This document shows, one piece after another, positions 8,265 to 18,510 of a DNA stretch of 64,000 nt. Positions within the stretch are counted from its first letter, which is position 1. Every line of letters starts with the position of its first letter. Source of the stretch: Legionella israelensis (GTDB lineage: Bacteria > Pseudomonadota > Gammaproteobacteria > Legionellales > Legionellaceae); the NCBI RefSeq assembly GCF_004571175.1, contig NZ_CP038273.1:1-64000 (forward strand), in the 5' to 3' direction. The position numbers were made by a program, and so were the translations under genes. A model generated the notes under the pieces. It made no database searches. It saw only the letters and a list, made by a program, of their open reading frames with translations, and was not told where the DNA came from.

Positions 8265-8891
8265 TTAAGCTTCCACTTGATTTCTATATAGTGCTTCAGG
8301 AATAATGAAAAGTAAACTTGCTTCACCCCAGTCATTCAGGTTCAGGTTCAGCTGAATTGCCTTGGGTAGAGGTTCTTTTTTTTGATTTTGATTGACTGCT
8401 TTTTCACGCCATTCTGACAATACCTGAAGATTTTGATTGAGGTATTTGAGTTGACATTTATTTACATTATCTAACAGAATCTTATCTTCATAAATATTAT
8501 GGTTGACGGGATCCAGTACTGCCCAACTGCGCCGTAACAGCTGGTTTCCCTGGCATATTAAGGCAATTCGTTTCAAAGTACTTCTTTTTTCCTGACCGAT
8601 TGGATTGGCTATCCCGTCACGAGTGAACTCTACATAGCGTTCTGTACCCAGAAAAACAGGAAATAAACGCATTTCATTACTACGGATGGGGCGTTCGGTG
8701 ATTTGTTTGCTATCATTCTCAATCAGGCTCATGGCCAGTTGAAGCTGATTTAAACGATCCGCTTGTTTGTTCAATTTTTCACGCGTATTAAATGCATCGT
8801 ATAAGGCAGTGGAAGTAATGGTGGCCAGAATAGCAAATACCGCTAAGGCAATAAGAACTTCCAATAAAGTAAACCCTGTTAGTTTCCGCAT
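8265..8891 (-). CDS. gspJ: type II secretion minor pseudopilin GspJ/LspJ
   Basis: A 208-residue minor pseudopilin. The prepilin cleavage motif is MRKLTG followed by FTLLEVLIAL, with the conserved Glu at +5. A beta-rich periplasmic domain follows, with the family WxL-type segment near RSWAVLDPVNH. It forms the pseudopilus tip complex with GspI and GspK. The gene starts two bases after gspI ends, so translation is probably coupled. Confidence 0.93.
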   Translation of the reverse strand: MRKLTGFTLLEVLIALAVFAILATITSTALYDAFNTREKLNKQADRLNQLQLAMSLIENDSKQITERPIRSNEMRLFPVFLGTERYVEFTRDGIANPIGQEKRSTLKRIALICQGNQLLRRSWAVLDPVNHNIYEDKILLDNVNKCQLKYLNQNLQVLSEWREKAVNQNQKKEPLPKAIQLNLNLNDWGEASLLFIIPEALYRNQVEA

Positions 8892-8893
8892 TT

Positions 8894-9286
8894 TTACACT
8901 CGTTGTTTGTATTTGAAGGCGATCAATGGGGAAGTGAAGGGTCCTGATTGGTTTTTACTCACCTTAATGCTGATGGTATCCATAAAATTTGTAGTTCCTG
9001 GGGTGATTTTGGCTCGCCAGTACCAGCGCTGCCCAAACAGGGTGGTAATCTGAGTGATTTCCTGATGAGGAGGGACGGTTAACAAGCCAAGTTGAATCAT
9101 ATTTACTCCTTGCATTGCTACCCAATGGCTTATTGTTTTTTCCTTAATACGCTCTGTATTCACAACATCCTGGGATGTTGCCTTCAGCAGAGCCGTTAAC
9201 GCAATGGCAATCACTGCAAGTGCCAATAGAACTTCAATAAGGGTAAAACCAGACATGAGTTGTTTCTTTTGACAAATATTTTTCAT
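8894..9286 (-). CDS. gspI: type II secretion minor pseudopilin GspI/LspI
   Basis: A 130-residue minor pseudopilin with the leader ending MSG before FTLIEVLLAL. The characteristic GspI segment W-A-x-Q (ISHWVAMQGVN) follows, and then a short periplasmic domain (QRWYWRAKI). The start overlaps the end of gspH by four bases, a translational-coupling arrangement. It nucleates the tip complex of the T2SS pseudopilus. Confidence 0.93.
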   Translation of the reverse strand: MKNICQKKQLMSGFTLIEVLLALAVIAIALTALLKATSQDVVNTERIKEKTISHWVAMQGVNMIQLGLLTVPPHQEITQITTLFGQRWYWRAKITPGTTNFMDTISIKVSKNQSGPFTSPLIAFKYKQRV

Positions 9287-9807
9287 GATCCAGAAGGCGG
9301 GTCTTGTATCAATAAATATCCATCATGTCTGCCAATAAGTGTTTTTACAATTTCCTGATTTTTGGTCATGATGTTCAGGGTAAACGGCGTAATATCGCCT
9401 GATGAATTTATAATAATGTCAGGTGCTCCTTTTTTTACGGTGGAGCTGACTTTCAGGCGTGTGGCGGCTTGAGGTGGGAAATGCTGAACAGCAAAAACCC
9501 CTTTATTTGAAACAGGATTCCACCCTTTATTGGGTTGAAACCTATATATCTGATAACTGCCGTTTTTCATGATAATACCCAATGTTGAAGATTCCAGAAT
9601 AGCTTGTTGTTGCGCCAACCGAAGGGTATTGGCAAATTGATCAGTGGCCATTGAAATTCGCCGACTAACTCCAAAATCTCCAAAAGCCAATAACGCAAAG
9701 CTTATGGTAATCCCAATAATGATTAATACAACTAAAATTTCAATCAAAGTAAACCCCTGACTGAATTGGGTTGATAAACTTTTGCTATGGAATCTTCTAC
9801 GTTTCAA
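9283..9807 (-). CDS. gspH: type II secretion minor pseudopilin GspH/LspH
   Basis: A 174-residue minor pseudopilin. A longer basic leader of about 18 residues ends in SQG before FTLIEILVVL. The mature protein has the transmembrane helix and the GspH periplasmic fold, including the RLAQQQAILES helix. GspH links the GspI-J-K tip to the GspG shaft. It lies 68 bases downstream of gspG and overlaps gspI by four bases. Confidence 0.92.
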   Translation of the reverse strand: MKRRRFHSKSLSTQFSQGFTLIEILVVLIIIGITISFALLAFGDFGVSRRISMATDQFANTLRLAQQQAILESSTLGIIMKNGSYQIYRFQPNKGWNPVSNKGVFAVQHFPPQAATRLKVSSTVKKGAPDIIINSSGDITPFTLNIMTKNQEIVKTLIGRHDGYLLIQDPPSGS

Positions 9808-9875
9808 TTTTTGCCTGTAAAGTTATATAAGAGCACCACGAAAGCTTTAAGTACACATATAGATTGGGTCATGCA

Positions 9876-10295
9876 CTAGCGCTCATCCCAATTACCAATT
9901 TCAGCATTAACGCCAGTTCCTCCTGGTTCTCCGTCTGCTCCCAGCGTATAGATGTCAATCTCGGAATGCTGTCCTGGGTTTAAGTAAATATAGTCACGCC
10001 CCCAAGGATCTTTTGGTACGGATTTGAGATAAGGCTTCCAATTTTTGGGAGTAGGATTAGTTGTTGGTTTTTCAACCAATGCTTCAAGCCCCTGATCCGT
10101 TGTGGGATAAAAACCGTTATCAAGCTTATATAGATCCAAGGCGTTTTGAATAGCCAGAACATCCTGTTTTGCTTTTACTATTCGCGCTTCATCTGGACGA
10201 CTGATAATTTTAGGAACGACAATAGAGGCCAATATTCCCAGAATGACCACAACTACCATAATTTCAATTAAAGAAAATCCGAACTGCTTTTTCAT
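9876..10295 (-). CDS. gspG: type II secretion major pseudopilin GspG/LspG
   Basis: A 139-residue major pseudopilin, the shaft subunit of the T2SS pseudopilus. The leader is MKKQFG before [10 protein letters not shown], with Glu5 present. The C-terminal signature is clear: [31 protein letters not shown] and [12 protein letters not shown], the last being the calcium-site region. Length is normal. It lies 19 bases after gspF in the same operon. The leader is cleaved by a PilD-type prepilin peptidase encoded elsewhere. Confidence 0.96.
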   Translation of the reverse strand: MKKQFGFSLIEIMVVVVILGILASIVVPKIISRPDEARIVKAKQDVLAIQNALDLYKLDNGFYPTTDQGLEALVEKPTTNPTPKNWKPYLKSVPKDPWGRDYIYLNPGQHSEIDIYTLGADGEPGGTGVNAEIGNWDER

Positions 10296-10314
10296 GTTTT
10301 CCCCTAGATTAATA

Positions 10315-11514
10315 TTAAACCACTAACTGCTCCATTGAGAAGATAGGCAGTAAGGTGGCTAAGACAATAAATAAAACCACAGCTCCCATTAAAAGTATAA
10401 TAAAAGGTTCAAGCAAGGTCAGGGCTGTGTCGATTAAACGTTTCACTTCGCTGTCCAGATGCCTGGCCGTTCGCTCCATCATTGAAGCAATTTGTCCACT
10501 TTTTTCGCCACTGGCAATGAGATGGACAGCCATCGGACTTAAAAAAGACGTTTCTTTTAAAGCCTTACTGATAGAAGTGCCTTCTCTGACTTTAATGGCA
10601 GCATCATCAAATTCATTACGAATAACCAGATTATTGATCAGGCTTGCTGAGACCTTCATGGTTTCCAATATATTCACCCCGGCGGCAAAGAGAATTCCAA
10701 AAGTATGGATATAACGAGAGACATTTACCGATCTCACCAGATATGAGATTAGAGGAAGTTTTAAAAGGAATTTATGCCAACGAGTTTTTATTTGTTTGTT
10801 TTTCAAACTGTAATGAAAGCCAATAATAACAATGATAAGAAAGAGAAGCAGGTAAAGTCCATAGTTTTTGACAAAACTGCTTATATTGATGAGGATTTGT
10901 GTAAATCCAGGCAATGTTTGTCCGCTGCCAGTAAATACCTCAATGATTTTAGGAACAACAAAAGCCAGCAGAAAGCTGATAATTGCCACAGATACTATGA
11001 CCATTAAACTAGGGTAAATCAGCGCTTGTTGAATTTTTTGCTTGGTTTGCTGCTGATTTTCTGTGTAGTCTGCCAATTTTTCAAGAACAATATCCAGGCG
11101 ACCTGTTTGTTCACCTGCCCCCACTGTAGCACGATACAATTCAGGAAACGCGACAGGGTATTGATCCATAGCCTGGGCTAGAGAATAACCTTCGAGCACT
11201 TTTGCTCTTACCCCAATAATGAGCTCACTGACTTTTGTTTTTTCGGTTTGCTCACTGACTCCTTTTAAAGCTTCTTCAACAGGAATACCGGCAGATAGAA
11301 GCGTAGCCAGTTGCCTTGTAAGTAAAGATAGGTCGCCTGAAGCTATTTTGTTTTTATGATAGGTTGCTTTTTTCCGACTTAAAAGAGTGATTTGTGTCGG
11401 GATTAAACCTTGTTCGCGTAACAACTGCCGCGCATGTCGTTCTGAATCTGCTTCAATGACACCTTTGTCAGAAGAACCTGATTTTTTTATTGCCTGATAT
11501 TGATAAGCACCCAT
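10315..11514 (-). CDS. gspF: type II secretion inner-membrane platform protein GspF/LspF
   Basis: A 399-residue polytopic platform protein of the T2SS, partner of the GspE ATPase. It has two T2SSF cytoplasmic four-helix domains (about residues 65-190 and 270-390), each followed by membrane helices near 170-190, 215-240 and 370-395. Recognisable blocks are [22 protein letters not shown] and [18 protein letters not shown]. It is the first gene of the reverse-strand gspFGHIJK operon. gspC, D, E, L and M are not in this window, consistent with the scattered lsp genes of Legionella. It is divergent from glnA with about 100 bases between the starts. Confidence 0.96.
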   Translation of the reverse strand: MGAYQYQAIKKSGSSDKGVIEADSERHARQLLREQGLIPTQITLLSRKKATYHKNKIASGDLSLLTRQLATLLSAGIPVEEALKGVSEQTEKTKVSELIIGVRAKVLEGYSLAQAMDQYPVAFPELYRATVGAGEQTGRLDIVLEKLADYTENQQQTKQKIQQALIYPSLMVIVSVAIISFLLAFVVPKIIEVFTGSGQTLPGFTQILINISSFVKNYGLYLLLFLIIVIIGFHYSLKNKQIKTRWHKFLLKLPLISYLVRSVNVSRYIHTFGILFAAGVNILETMKVSASLINNLVIRNEFDDAAIKVREGTSISKALKETSFLSPMAVHLIASGEKSGQIASMMERTARHLDSEVKRLIDTALTLLEPFIILLMGAVVLFIVLATLLPIFSMEQLVV

Positions 11515-11614
11515 GGGTAAGAAAGAAAGAAAATATAAAGTAGGAGTTTAATCTATTGGGTTTCTTAAGTCACTTGAGTTAGACTATGCTAATACAAAAA
11601 AAGGGGATAATGCA

Positions 11615-13024
11615 ATGAGTGTGGATGTTATTTTTGATGCAATTAAAGAGCATAATGCCAAATTTATTGATTTAAGGTTTACAGATACCAGAGGTAAAGA
11701 ACAGCACATCACGATTCCCACTTCTGCTGTTGGAGAGGATTTTGTTGAAAATGGTAAAGCCATTGACGGTTCTTCTTTTAAAGGATGGCAAAAAATTCAT
11801 CAATCAGATTTGGCACTCGTACCCGATTTGGAGTCCATTCTTCCTGACCCTTTTTATCAGGATAGTACTTTATTTGTTCGTTGCAATGTTGTGGATCCCC
11901 AAACAATGATGGGTTACGAGCGCTGCCCACGTTCTGTGGCTCAGAAAGCTGAAAATTACTTAAAATCTACTGGTATTGCCGATGAGGCCTTTTTTGGACC
12001 TGAGCCGGAATTTTTCCTTTTTGATGATGTGCGTTGGGAAACTAGCATCAGTGGGGCATTTTATAAAATTGATTCTGAAGAAGCTCACTGGAACTCCGGA
12101 AAGGTGATTGAAGGGGGCAATATTGGACACAGACCCAGCGTCAAAGGAGGCTATTTCCCTGTTCCCCCTGTGGATTCATCTCATGATATTCGCGCAGCCA
12201 TTTGCATAACGCTGGAATCTCTCGGATTTAAAGTCGAAGCACATCATCATGAGGTGGCTACGGCTAATCAATGCGAGGTAGCCACTCAATTTAATTCATT
12301 AACTAAAAAAGCCGATGAATTACAAATTTTAAAATATATTGTTCATAATGTAGCTCATAACTACGGTAAAACAGCAACGTTTATGCCAAAGCCACTTGTG
12401 GGAGACAATGGAAGTGGTATGCACTGCCATCAGTCTCTGATGAAAGATGGTGTGAATCTGTTTTCAGGAGAGCAATATGCCGGCCTGTCTGAAACTGCTC
12501 TTTATTACATTGGAGGTATTATTAAGCATGCCCGTGCTTTAAATGCTTTTACTAACCCTTCAACGAACAGTTACCGTCGTCTTGTCCCAGGATTCGAAGC
12601 GCCTGTATTATTGGCATACTCCGCCAGAAACCGCTCAGCTTCTATTCGTATTCCTCATGTAAGCAGTCCTAAAGCGCGCAGAATAGAAGTACGTTTTCCT
12701 GACCCTACTGCCAATCCTTATTTGGCTTTTTCTGCCATGATGATGGCGGGGCTTGATGGGATTCAAAATAAAATTCATCCAGGCGACTCAATGGATAAGG
12801 ATTTATATGATTTGCCTCCAGAGGCATTAGTCGATGTTCCTACAGTCTCGGCTTCGCTTGAGCAGGCGATAGAGGCCTTGAAAAATGATCATGAATTTCT
12901 GATGTATGGAGATGTCTTTACCAAAGATTATCTTAACAGTTATATTGAACTAAAAGAGACAGAAATTACGCAGATTCGCAGTCTGACTCATCCGTTTGAA
13001 TTTGAACTTTATTATAGTTTGTAA
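11615..13024 (+). CDS. glnA: glutamine synthetase type I
   Basis: A 469-residue GSI-beta enzyme that makes glutamine from glutamate, ammonia and ATP. Visible hallmarks: the beta-grasp N-terminal domain with DGSSFKGW, the metal/substrate blocks [18 protein letters not shown] and GSGMHCHQS, and the ATP-site [13 protein letters not shown]. The adenylylation loop is DLYDLPPE with Tyr at about residue 398, so activity control by GlnE-type adenylylation is expected. AAGGGGA precedes the ATG. It faces away from gspF. A DUF4124 gene follows within 15 bases. Confidence 0.98.
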   Translation: MSVDVIFDAIKEHNAKFIDLRFTDTRGKEQHITIPTSAVGEDFVENGKAIDGSSFKGWQKIHQSDLALVPDLESILPDPFYQDSTLFVRCNVVDPQTMMGYERCPRSVAQKAENYLKSTGIADEAFFGPEPEFFLFDDVRWETSISGAFYKIDSEEAHWNSGKVIEGGNIGHRPSVKGGYFPVPPVDSSHDIRAAICITLESLGFKVEAHHHEVATANQCEVATQFNSLTKKADELQILKYIVHNVAHNYGKTATFMPKPLVGDNGSGMHCHQSLMKDGVNLFSGEQYAGLSETALYYIGGIIKHARALNAFTNPSTNSYRRLVPGFEAPVLLAYSARNRSASIRIPHVSSPKARRIEVRFPDPTANPYLAFSAMMMAGLDGIQNKIHPGDSMDKDLYDLPPEALVDVPTVSASLEQAIEALKNDHEFLMYGDVFTKDYLNSYIELKETEITQIRSLTHPFEFELYYSL

Positions 13025-13037
13025 GGACACATCATTA

Positions 13038-13583
13038 ATGAAAAAAATTGTGTGTTTTTGGGTGCTGTTAATGGCAGCATCCATGGCGCAAAGCGGGATT
13101 TATAAATGGACTGACAGTCAGGGTAACGTTCATTTCAGCGATAAACCTCATAGAGGTGCTGAAGTAATTCAAGTTCCCGAAGCGCAAACTTACTCCCCTC
13201 CACCAGTTCCTGAAACTGAGAAACAAAATAAAGCTGTTGCTGAAGATGATGAAACAGCCAGAGGGTATGAGAAAATAGAAATCATACAACCTGAAAATCA
13301 GGCGACTATTCGTAATAATCAGGGATTGGTTAATGTTTCTGTAGAATTGGCGCCAGACTTGAAACCCGGAGATCGCATCCAGCTTATTTACGATGGGGAA
13401 AAACTTGGACCACCTCAGAACACCCCAAATTTTATTCTTAACAATGTTTATAGAGGCGCACATACCATTGCGGTACAGGTAGAAAACGCCGAGGGGCAAG
13501 TGTTAACGACGAGTGAACCTATAACAATATATATGCATCGGCCTCGCGTGGGGATGGTGCCCCAGACAAGGCCCGCCAGATAA
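13038..13583 (+). CDS. DUF4124 domain-containing secreted protein
   Basis: A 181-residue protein with a signal peptide (MKKIVCFWVLLMAASMAQS). The DUF4124 motif follows directly: GIYKWTDSQGNVHFSDKP (about residues 20-38). A proline-rich linker leads to a C-terminal beta-sandwich-like region (about 75-170). DUF4124 proteins are common periplasmic or envelope proteins next to glnA in gammaproteobacteria; their role is unknown. The start at 13038 is chosen over an upstream in-frame ATG because AAGGACA lies nine bases before it and the signal peptide begins there. Confidence 0.85.
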   Translation: MKKIVCFWVLLMAASMAQSGIYKWTDSQGNVHFSDKPHRGAEVIQVPEAQTYSPPPVPETEKQNKAVAEDDETARGYEKIEIIQPENQATIRNNQGLVNVSVELAPDLKPGDRIQLIYDGEKLGPPQNTPNFILNNVYRGAHTIAVQVENAEGQVLTTSEPITIYMHRPRVGMVPQTRPAR

Positions 13584-13603
13584 ACAGTAAAGGACATTTC
13601 AAA

Positions 13604-15760
13604 ATGAGATCATTTAATAAAATCATTGGTATTTTTACATTGGTTGGTCTTCTGGTAGGTATATTATTAGATCTATTATGGCGTTATGATGTTACGGCTG
13701 TTTTCTCCTACAGTTTGATTATGATTGCCAGTTTATTATTTGGCCTGGCTTATAATGACCAAAATAGCTTGCGTTTAATCATTTGCAGTTTTTTTTCAGC
13801 CCTGATTCTTTGTCTTCCATTAATACCTATCAACATGTCGAATACGATTTTGTTTAATGAGCAGGTCGTTACTTTTTTATGCGCTTTCCCGTTGTTCGTT
13901 TATGTTGGACATTCTTTTCATTATGCTTTTCATCATGATAATTCGATAAGGCAAATACAATATTCCAGCTTATTTGCCGCTGTATGGAATACTTTACCCT
14001 TATTGTTGGTGGCCAGTATATTTTTATGTTTAGGCAATTTACTTATTCTCTTAACTGCATTTATTTTCAAAACGGTAAACAGCACATTTTTATGGAATTT
14101 GTATTTCCATAATTTTCATTTCACTATAATCCGATATACCACGTTATTTTTTATTGGCCTTGGCATAGGTCAGCAGAGTGTTAAAACAGTTTACAGTTTG
14201 CGTTATTTGTTGCTGAGAATGATGTATTATCTTCTCCCTTTTCTGGCTTTGATTTCAGTGATCTATTTTATTCTTTACTGGATACATTTTATAGCTGGCG
14301 GTAAGGAATATATTAATCCACTCACCATTCTTTCTCCATTGGTTATTCTGGGAATTATTTTTTTCAATGGATATTTCCAGGATGGTGAAGCCCGTTCGGA
14401 ATATCCTGAAAAGGTTATTATTTCATTAAAGGTATATCGAATTATTTTATTTTTTTTAACGGTGATGCTGGTATATCACGTAATAAAACAAATCTCAGTA
14501 CCTGTTAATGTAGGTGTCTACTTGCTGGTACTGGTTTTTTATGGCTTAACATATTCGCTGACGACTGTGTTTTCCGAAGAAAAAGAGCGACAATTGATTC
14601 GCCGATATAATATTTTCATTGCTTTATTTTTTCTTATTGCTTTATTTATTCTGAACAATCCCGTCAAGCCAATTAATTATACTATCGGCAAAAAGAATGT
14701 ATCGGGTGCCACACGTTTCCAATCTTCCGTTTTTCCACCAAGTACAAATATTTTAGCACCAGGAGCCAAAGAGATAGTTTACTTGAAAAAAAGATTACAA
14801 AGGAATGATAGCTTGCTTAACGATGTGGGCGTTTACTGGCAAGATAAAAAAACCAGTGATAGTTTTCTTGTTCAAAATGATGATAAAGCAAGGGCCATTT
14901 GTCGAGCTATTTACAATAAAGGATATCAAATTGGCGTGTATGAAAACGGCCAGTGCATCGTAACTTATGGTGGAAAAGTCATGACGATGAAAGACTTTCA
15001 AATACTGGCAGCAAAGCCAAATGTATTGCAATGGTCTGATAAAAAAAGCGGGTTAGATCTGGGTATTGAATTTAAACCAGAACTTATGCGCAGCCCATAC
15101 AGTTCCGCTACTCCACTTTCAAATTTGGCTCGTACGCTAGCTGCATGCCGAGTCAATCTGAATGAGCAGATATATGTGGGAAAATTATTTAATAATAACT
15201 GCCTGATTGCCCATCATAAAAAAGAAAAAGCTTATCGAGATTTTCAGAGCCTGAATTTAGTTCCTGAATTGCAGTCGAGATATCAGCTGAAAAAAATAGA
15301 CAATGACTTACGGTCCAGAGGACTTATATGGAAATCAATCAATAGCAATAATAATGCTTTTATTGCAGGATATTTCGTCAATGATCCTGTTTATATTTGC
15401 CGCGCCTTATATAAAGAAGGTTATCACATAGGTCAATGCTTGAATGATCAATGCGTGATTACTTATGCAGGCAAAGCTATCGTTGTTGATCAATTCCAAA
15501 TATTAACAGCCAATAATCCGGATAAGTTACAGTGGTTAGATGAATCAATGATGTTTGCTTATAACAATAAGGCTTTGAGTACTGGCTTTGAGCCGATACG
15601 TCCAAATAAGGAAAACAGTGAAATTCGTGATCTTTATTCTTGTCGTACGATTTATAATAACCGCATTCATATTGGTAAGATGATTTCTGGCCAATGTAAT
15701 ATAGCTTTCGAGGGAAATGAAATCACATTAAGAAGCGCTCAGGTGCTGTCTTATAAATAA
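13604..15760 (+). CDS. polytopic membrane protein (DUF4153-like) with four C-terminal DM9-like repeats
   Basis: A 718-residue protein with two halves. Residues 1 to about 360 hold around ten membrane helices; the segment WNTLPLLLVASIFLCLGNLL and its surroundings resemble DUF4153 proteins. After a linker, four related units follow (about residues 410-470, 510-555, 570-640 and 680-718). Each has the pattern C-R-A/T-x-Y, x-I-G, N/G-x-C-x-I and G-K/N-x, then a closing F-Q-I/V-L. Examples are ICRAIYNKGYQIG and ICRALYKEGYHIG. This matches the DM9 (DUF3421) repeat, a sugar-binding fold best known in insects and protists. The topology suggests the repeats face the periplasm. It starts 20 bases after the DUF4124 gene with AAAGGA ahead of the ATG. 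Function is unknown. Confidence 0.75.
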   Translation: MRSFNKIIGIFTLVGLLVGILLDLLWRYDVTAVFSYSLIMIASLLFGLAYNDQNSLRLIICSFFSALILCLPLIPINMSNTILFNEQVVTFLCAFPLFVYVGHSFHYAFHHDNSIRQIQYSSLFAAVWNTLPLLLVASIFLCLGNLLILLTAFIFKTVNSTFLWNLYFHNFHFTIIRYTTLFFIGLGIGQQSVKTVYSLRYLLLRMMYYLLPFLALISVIYFILYWIHFIAGGKEYINPLTILSPLVILGIIFFNGYFQDGEARSEYPEKVIISLKVYRIILFFLTVMLVYHVIKQISVPVNVGVYLLVLVFYGLTYSLTTVFSEEKERQLIRRYNIFIALFFLIALFILNNPVKPINYTIGKKNVSGATRFQSSVFPPSTNILAPGAKEIVYLKKRLQRNDSLLNDVGVYWQDKKTSDSFLVQNDDKARAICRAIYNKGYQIGVYENGQCIVTYGGKVMTMKDFQILAAKPNVLQWSDKKSGLDLGIEFKPELMRSPYSSATPLSNLARTLAACRVNLNEQIYVGKLFNNNCLIAHHKKEKAYRDFQSLNLVPELQSRYQLKKIDNDLRSRGLIWKSINSNNNAFIAGYFVNDPVYICRALYKEGYHIGQCLNDQCVITYAGKAIVVDQFQILTANNPDKLQWLDESMMFAYNNKALSTGFEPIRPNKENSEIRDLYSCRTIYNNRIHIGKMISGQCNIAFEGNEITLRSAQVLSYK

Positions 15761-15772
15761 TTTATAAACACC

Positions 15773-15800
15773 CTTGAAATTGATATATTTACCCCAATAT
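15773..15800 (+). promoter_or_regulatory. candidate sigma-32 (RpoH) promoter for htpG
   Basis: CTTGAAA at 15774-15779 (with the C at 15773), a 12-base spacer, and CCCCAATAT at 15792-15800 match the heat-shock -35 and -10 elements. It lies about 270 bases upstream of htpG, a heat-shock gene, and just past the previous stop codon, implying a long leader of about 260 bases. Confidence 0.5.
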
Positions 15801-15998
15801 TTTTTCATCTTAATCAGGTCTTCTTGATACAAGGCCTTAAAGCGCCGAATGATTAATGATTACATAACTTAATGGTTATTACACATCAACCAAGATTGAT
15901 TTTCCAGGGCTTGATAGTTGGGTTAATTGTCATACATGTCGCTGGACTTTACAGTTGGCTCTGAGTAATTTGGCGTTCCAGCATGATGCAGTGTAGAA

Positions 15999-16016
15999 AT
16001 TGAGAAAGGTCTCAAT
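15999..16016 (+). repeat. perfect hairpin in the htpG leader
   Basis: ATTGAGA at 15999-16005 pairs with TCTCAAT at 16010-16016 around a four-base loop, about 50 bases before the htpG start. There is no T-run, so it is more likely a leader structure than a terminator. The rest of the 15761-16066 gap has no ORF or RNA gene I can identify. Confidence 0.3.
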
Positions 16017-16066
16017 CTAATTCTGACTGCCATGTGGTTTTATTTATGATATTAGGAGATGTATGC

Positions 16067-17956
16067 ATGACTGATAAACCGCAAACTATGGGATTTCAAA
16101 CTGAAGTGAAGCAATTGCTTCATTTAGTTGTCAATTCGCTCTATAGCAATAAGGAGATTTTTCTGAGGGAGCTGGTTTCTAATGCCTCAGATGCTTTGGA
16201 TAAATTGCGATTTCTCGCTTTATCGGATGGCTCTTTATTCGAAAATGATCCTGATCTGAAAATTACCATCGATATTAATGAAAAATTAAAAACCATTTCC
16301 ATTAAAGACAATGGCATTGGATTAAGCTGGGACGAAGCCGTTGAAAACCTGGGAACCATTGCAAAATCTGGGACAAAGGAATTTTTAAGTCAATTAACCG
16401 GTGAAGCGGCAAAAGACTCAAAACTGATTGGACAATTTGGCGTGGGCTTTTATTCTGCTTTTATTGTAGCTGATAAGGTTACGGTAAAAAGCCGTCGAGC
16501 AGGCCTGAAAGCCGAAGAAGGAATCAAGTGGGAGTCAGTGGGTGATGGTGAATTTACTATAGGTAATGAAAAAATCAATCACCGCGGCACTGAAATTATT
16601 CTGCATTTAAAGTCTGATGAGGAAGAGTTTCTCAGCGACTGGCGTTTAAGAGGTATCGTCAGTAAATATTCCGATCATATTTGCTGGCCTATTCAAATGA
16701 AAAAAACGGCTGAGCTTGATGAGTCTGAAGAAAAGAAAGTAAAGACTCCTGATGAATACGAAACGGTAAATAAGGCCACGGCCTTATGGACATTGTCAAA
16801 ATCAGAGATCAGCGATGAAGATTATAAAACTTTATATAAGCATATTTCCCATGATTTTCAGGATCCTTTATTATGGTCTCATAACCATGTAGAAGGTAAA
16901 CAGGAATATATCAGTTTGTTATATGTTCCCAGCCATGCTCCTTTTGATTTATGGCAACATGAATCCAAACATGGTTTGAAGCTTTATGTGAAGCGCGTCT
17001 TCATTATGGATGATGCAGATCAGTTTTTGCCGAGATATTTAAGGTTTGTAAAAGGTATCATTGATGCCAATGATTTGCCTCTTAATATCTCCAGAGAAAT
17101 CTTACAGGATAATAAGCAGGTAGACACTATCCGTGCAGCTTCTACCAAACGTGTGCTGTCCATGCTCGAAAAACTGGCTCAACAGGATAAAGAAAAATAT
17201 CAGAAATTCTGGGGTGAATTTGGCCTGGTTTTGAAAGAAGGGCCTGTGGAAGATTTTGCCAATAAAGAAGCTATTGCTAAACTTTTACGTTTTGCAACCA
17301 CCCACAGTGATTCGGAAAAACAGGATGTAACGCTCGAAGACTATATAAGTCGTATGAAAGAAGACCAGGATAAAATTTATTACATTACAGCTTCGAGCCA
17401 TAATGCCGCCAAAAACAGCCCACATCTTGAAATATTCAGAAAAAAAGGCATTGAAGTCTTGCTGCTTAGCGATAAGATTGATGAATGGCTGGTGGGTTAT
17501 CTCAATGAATTTGACGGTAAGAAATTACAATCCATCAGTAAAGGCAAGGTGGATATAGATGGGGAAGCTGAAGAGATCAAGGAAAAGGAAAAAGAACTGG
17601 AACCTTTGTTAAAACACATTGAAAAAGTCCTTGGCGACAAAGTAAAATCTGCACAAATCACTAATCGATTAACAGATTCTCCGGCCTGTGTTGTTGCTGA
17701 TGAACAAGATATGGGTTTGGAAATGCAACGTATTCTGCAGGCCGCAGGACAACAAGTTCCCATAACCAAACCAGTATTTGAAATCAACCCTGAACATACC
17801 TTAGTAAAACGTTTGTACGATATTCAGGATGATAATAAATTTGAGCAGTGGGTGATGATGCTCTTTGAACAGGCTATTCTTGCAGAAGGTGGACAATTGG
17901 ATAATCCAGTTGATTTTGTAAATCGTGTTAACCGTTTACTTGAATCTTCCAACTAA
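16067..17956 (+). CDS. htpG: molecular chaperone HtpG (Hsp90)
   Basis: A 629-residue bacterial Hsp90. The GHKL ATPase domain is at the N-terminus ([29 protein letters not shown] and [15 protein letters not shown]). The middle domain includes [12 protein letters not shown] with the ATP-contacting Arg, and the C-terminal dimerisation domain ends about residue 629. The start at 16067 is preferred over the longer frame from 16034 because TTAGGAGA lies at the right distance and the protein then begins as usual before [11 protein letters not shown]. Transcription is likely from the upstream sigma-32-like promoter. The gene stands alone. Confidence 0.97.
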
Positions 17957-17986
17957 CTCCGTTCTTAATTAGAATGTATTGATCTA

Positions 17987-18019
17987 CCTACATGTCGCGA
18001 CTTGTTCGCGAGATGTAGG
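17987..18019. terminator. strong hairpin downstream of htpG
   Basis: CCTACAT (17987-17993) pairs with ATGTAGG (18013-18019), and TCGCGA (17995-18000) with TCGCGA (18006-18011), around the loop CTTGT. A single G/G mismatch separates the two stems. It lies 30 bases after the htpG stop. The downstream run (ATTTAATAATAA) is AT-rich but not a pure T-tract. It may be a dispersed palindromic repeat that also terminates htpG. Confidence 0.5.
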
Positions 18020-18219
18020 ATTTAATAATAATCGACAGGGCGACAAGATATATTGCTTTTAGCCGCATTTATAAATGAATGCAATTTTAGAAGATGTTCC
18101 AGCTTTTAAAATTCTTTACAAGAAAGGTGTGTGCGATTACAAGGGTAGAGAGTGGCGATACGTGGCTTCATTTATATGAAAAAGAAATAATCTTTTCTTT
18201 AACAGTGGTTTGTCAATCA

Positions 18220-18510
18220 TTAAGCCCGTGTAGAAAATCCCGACCGCTTTTTTGAAAGATAATATTTTAAAACTGCGATAATAGTAGATATCAAACCGGT
18301 TACAATCACTATAAAAGGCAAGGCATATAAATAATAAAGAGCGAGTGGATCATAAATTATAGCCTGGAAGGCGATCCCTAAGAATGGAGTTAAAAAAGTT
18401 CCTAATATCCAGGCAAGCCATATTTTTTTAAAGAAAACGAAATAAAAAGACAAAATGCAGCCGAACATAAAACAAATGGTAATAAAATCCTGGGCGCCTT
18501 CTGATATCAT
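18220..18510 (-). CDS. small three-helix membrane protein, hypothetical
   Basis: A 96-residue protein, not recognised. It has three hydrophobic segments (about residues 8-26, 31-52 and 62-82) and ends in a basic cytosolic tail (KYYLSKKRSGFSTRA). The ribosome binding site is weak (TAGGC about 10 bases before the ATG). It is isolated between htpG and the broken response regulator and reads towards htpG. The membrane-type composition over its full length favours a real gene over a chance frame. Confidence 0.55.
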   Translation of the reverse strand: MISEGAQDFITICFMFGCILSFYFVFFKKIWLAWILGTFLTPFLGIAFQAIIYDPLALYYLYALPFIVIVTGLISTIIAVLKYYLSKKRSGFSTRA

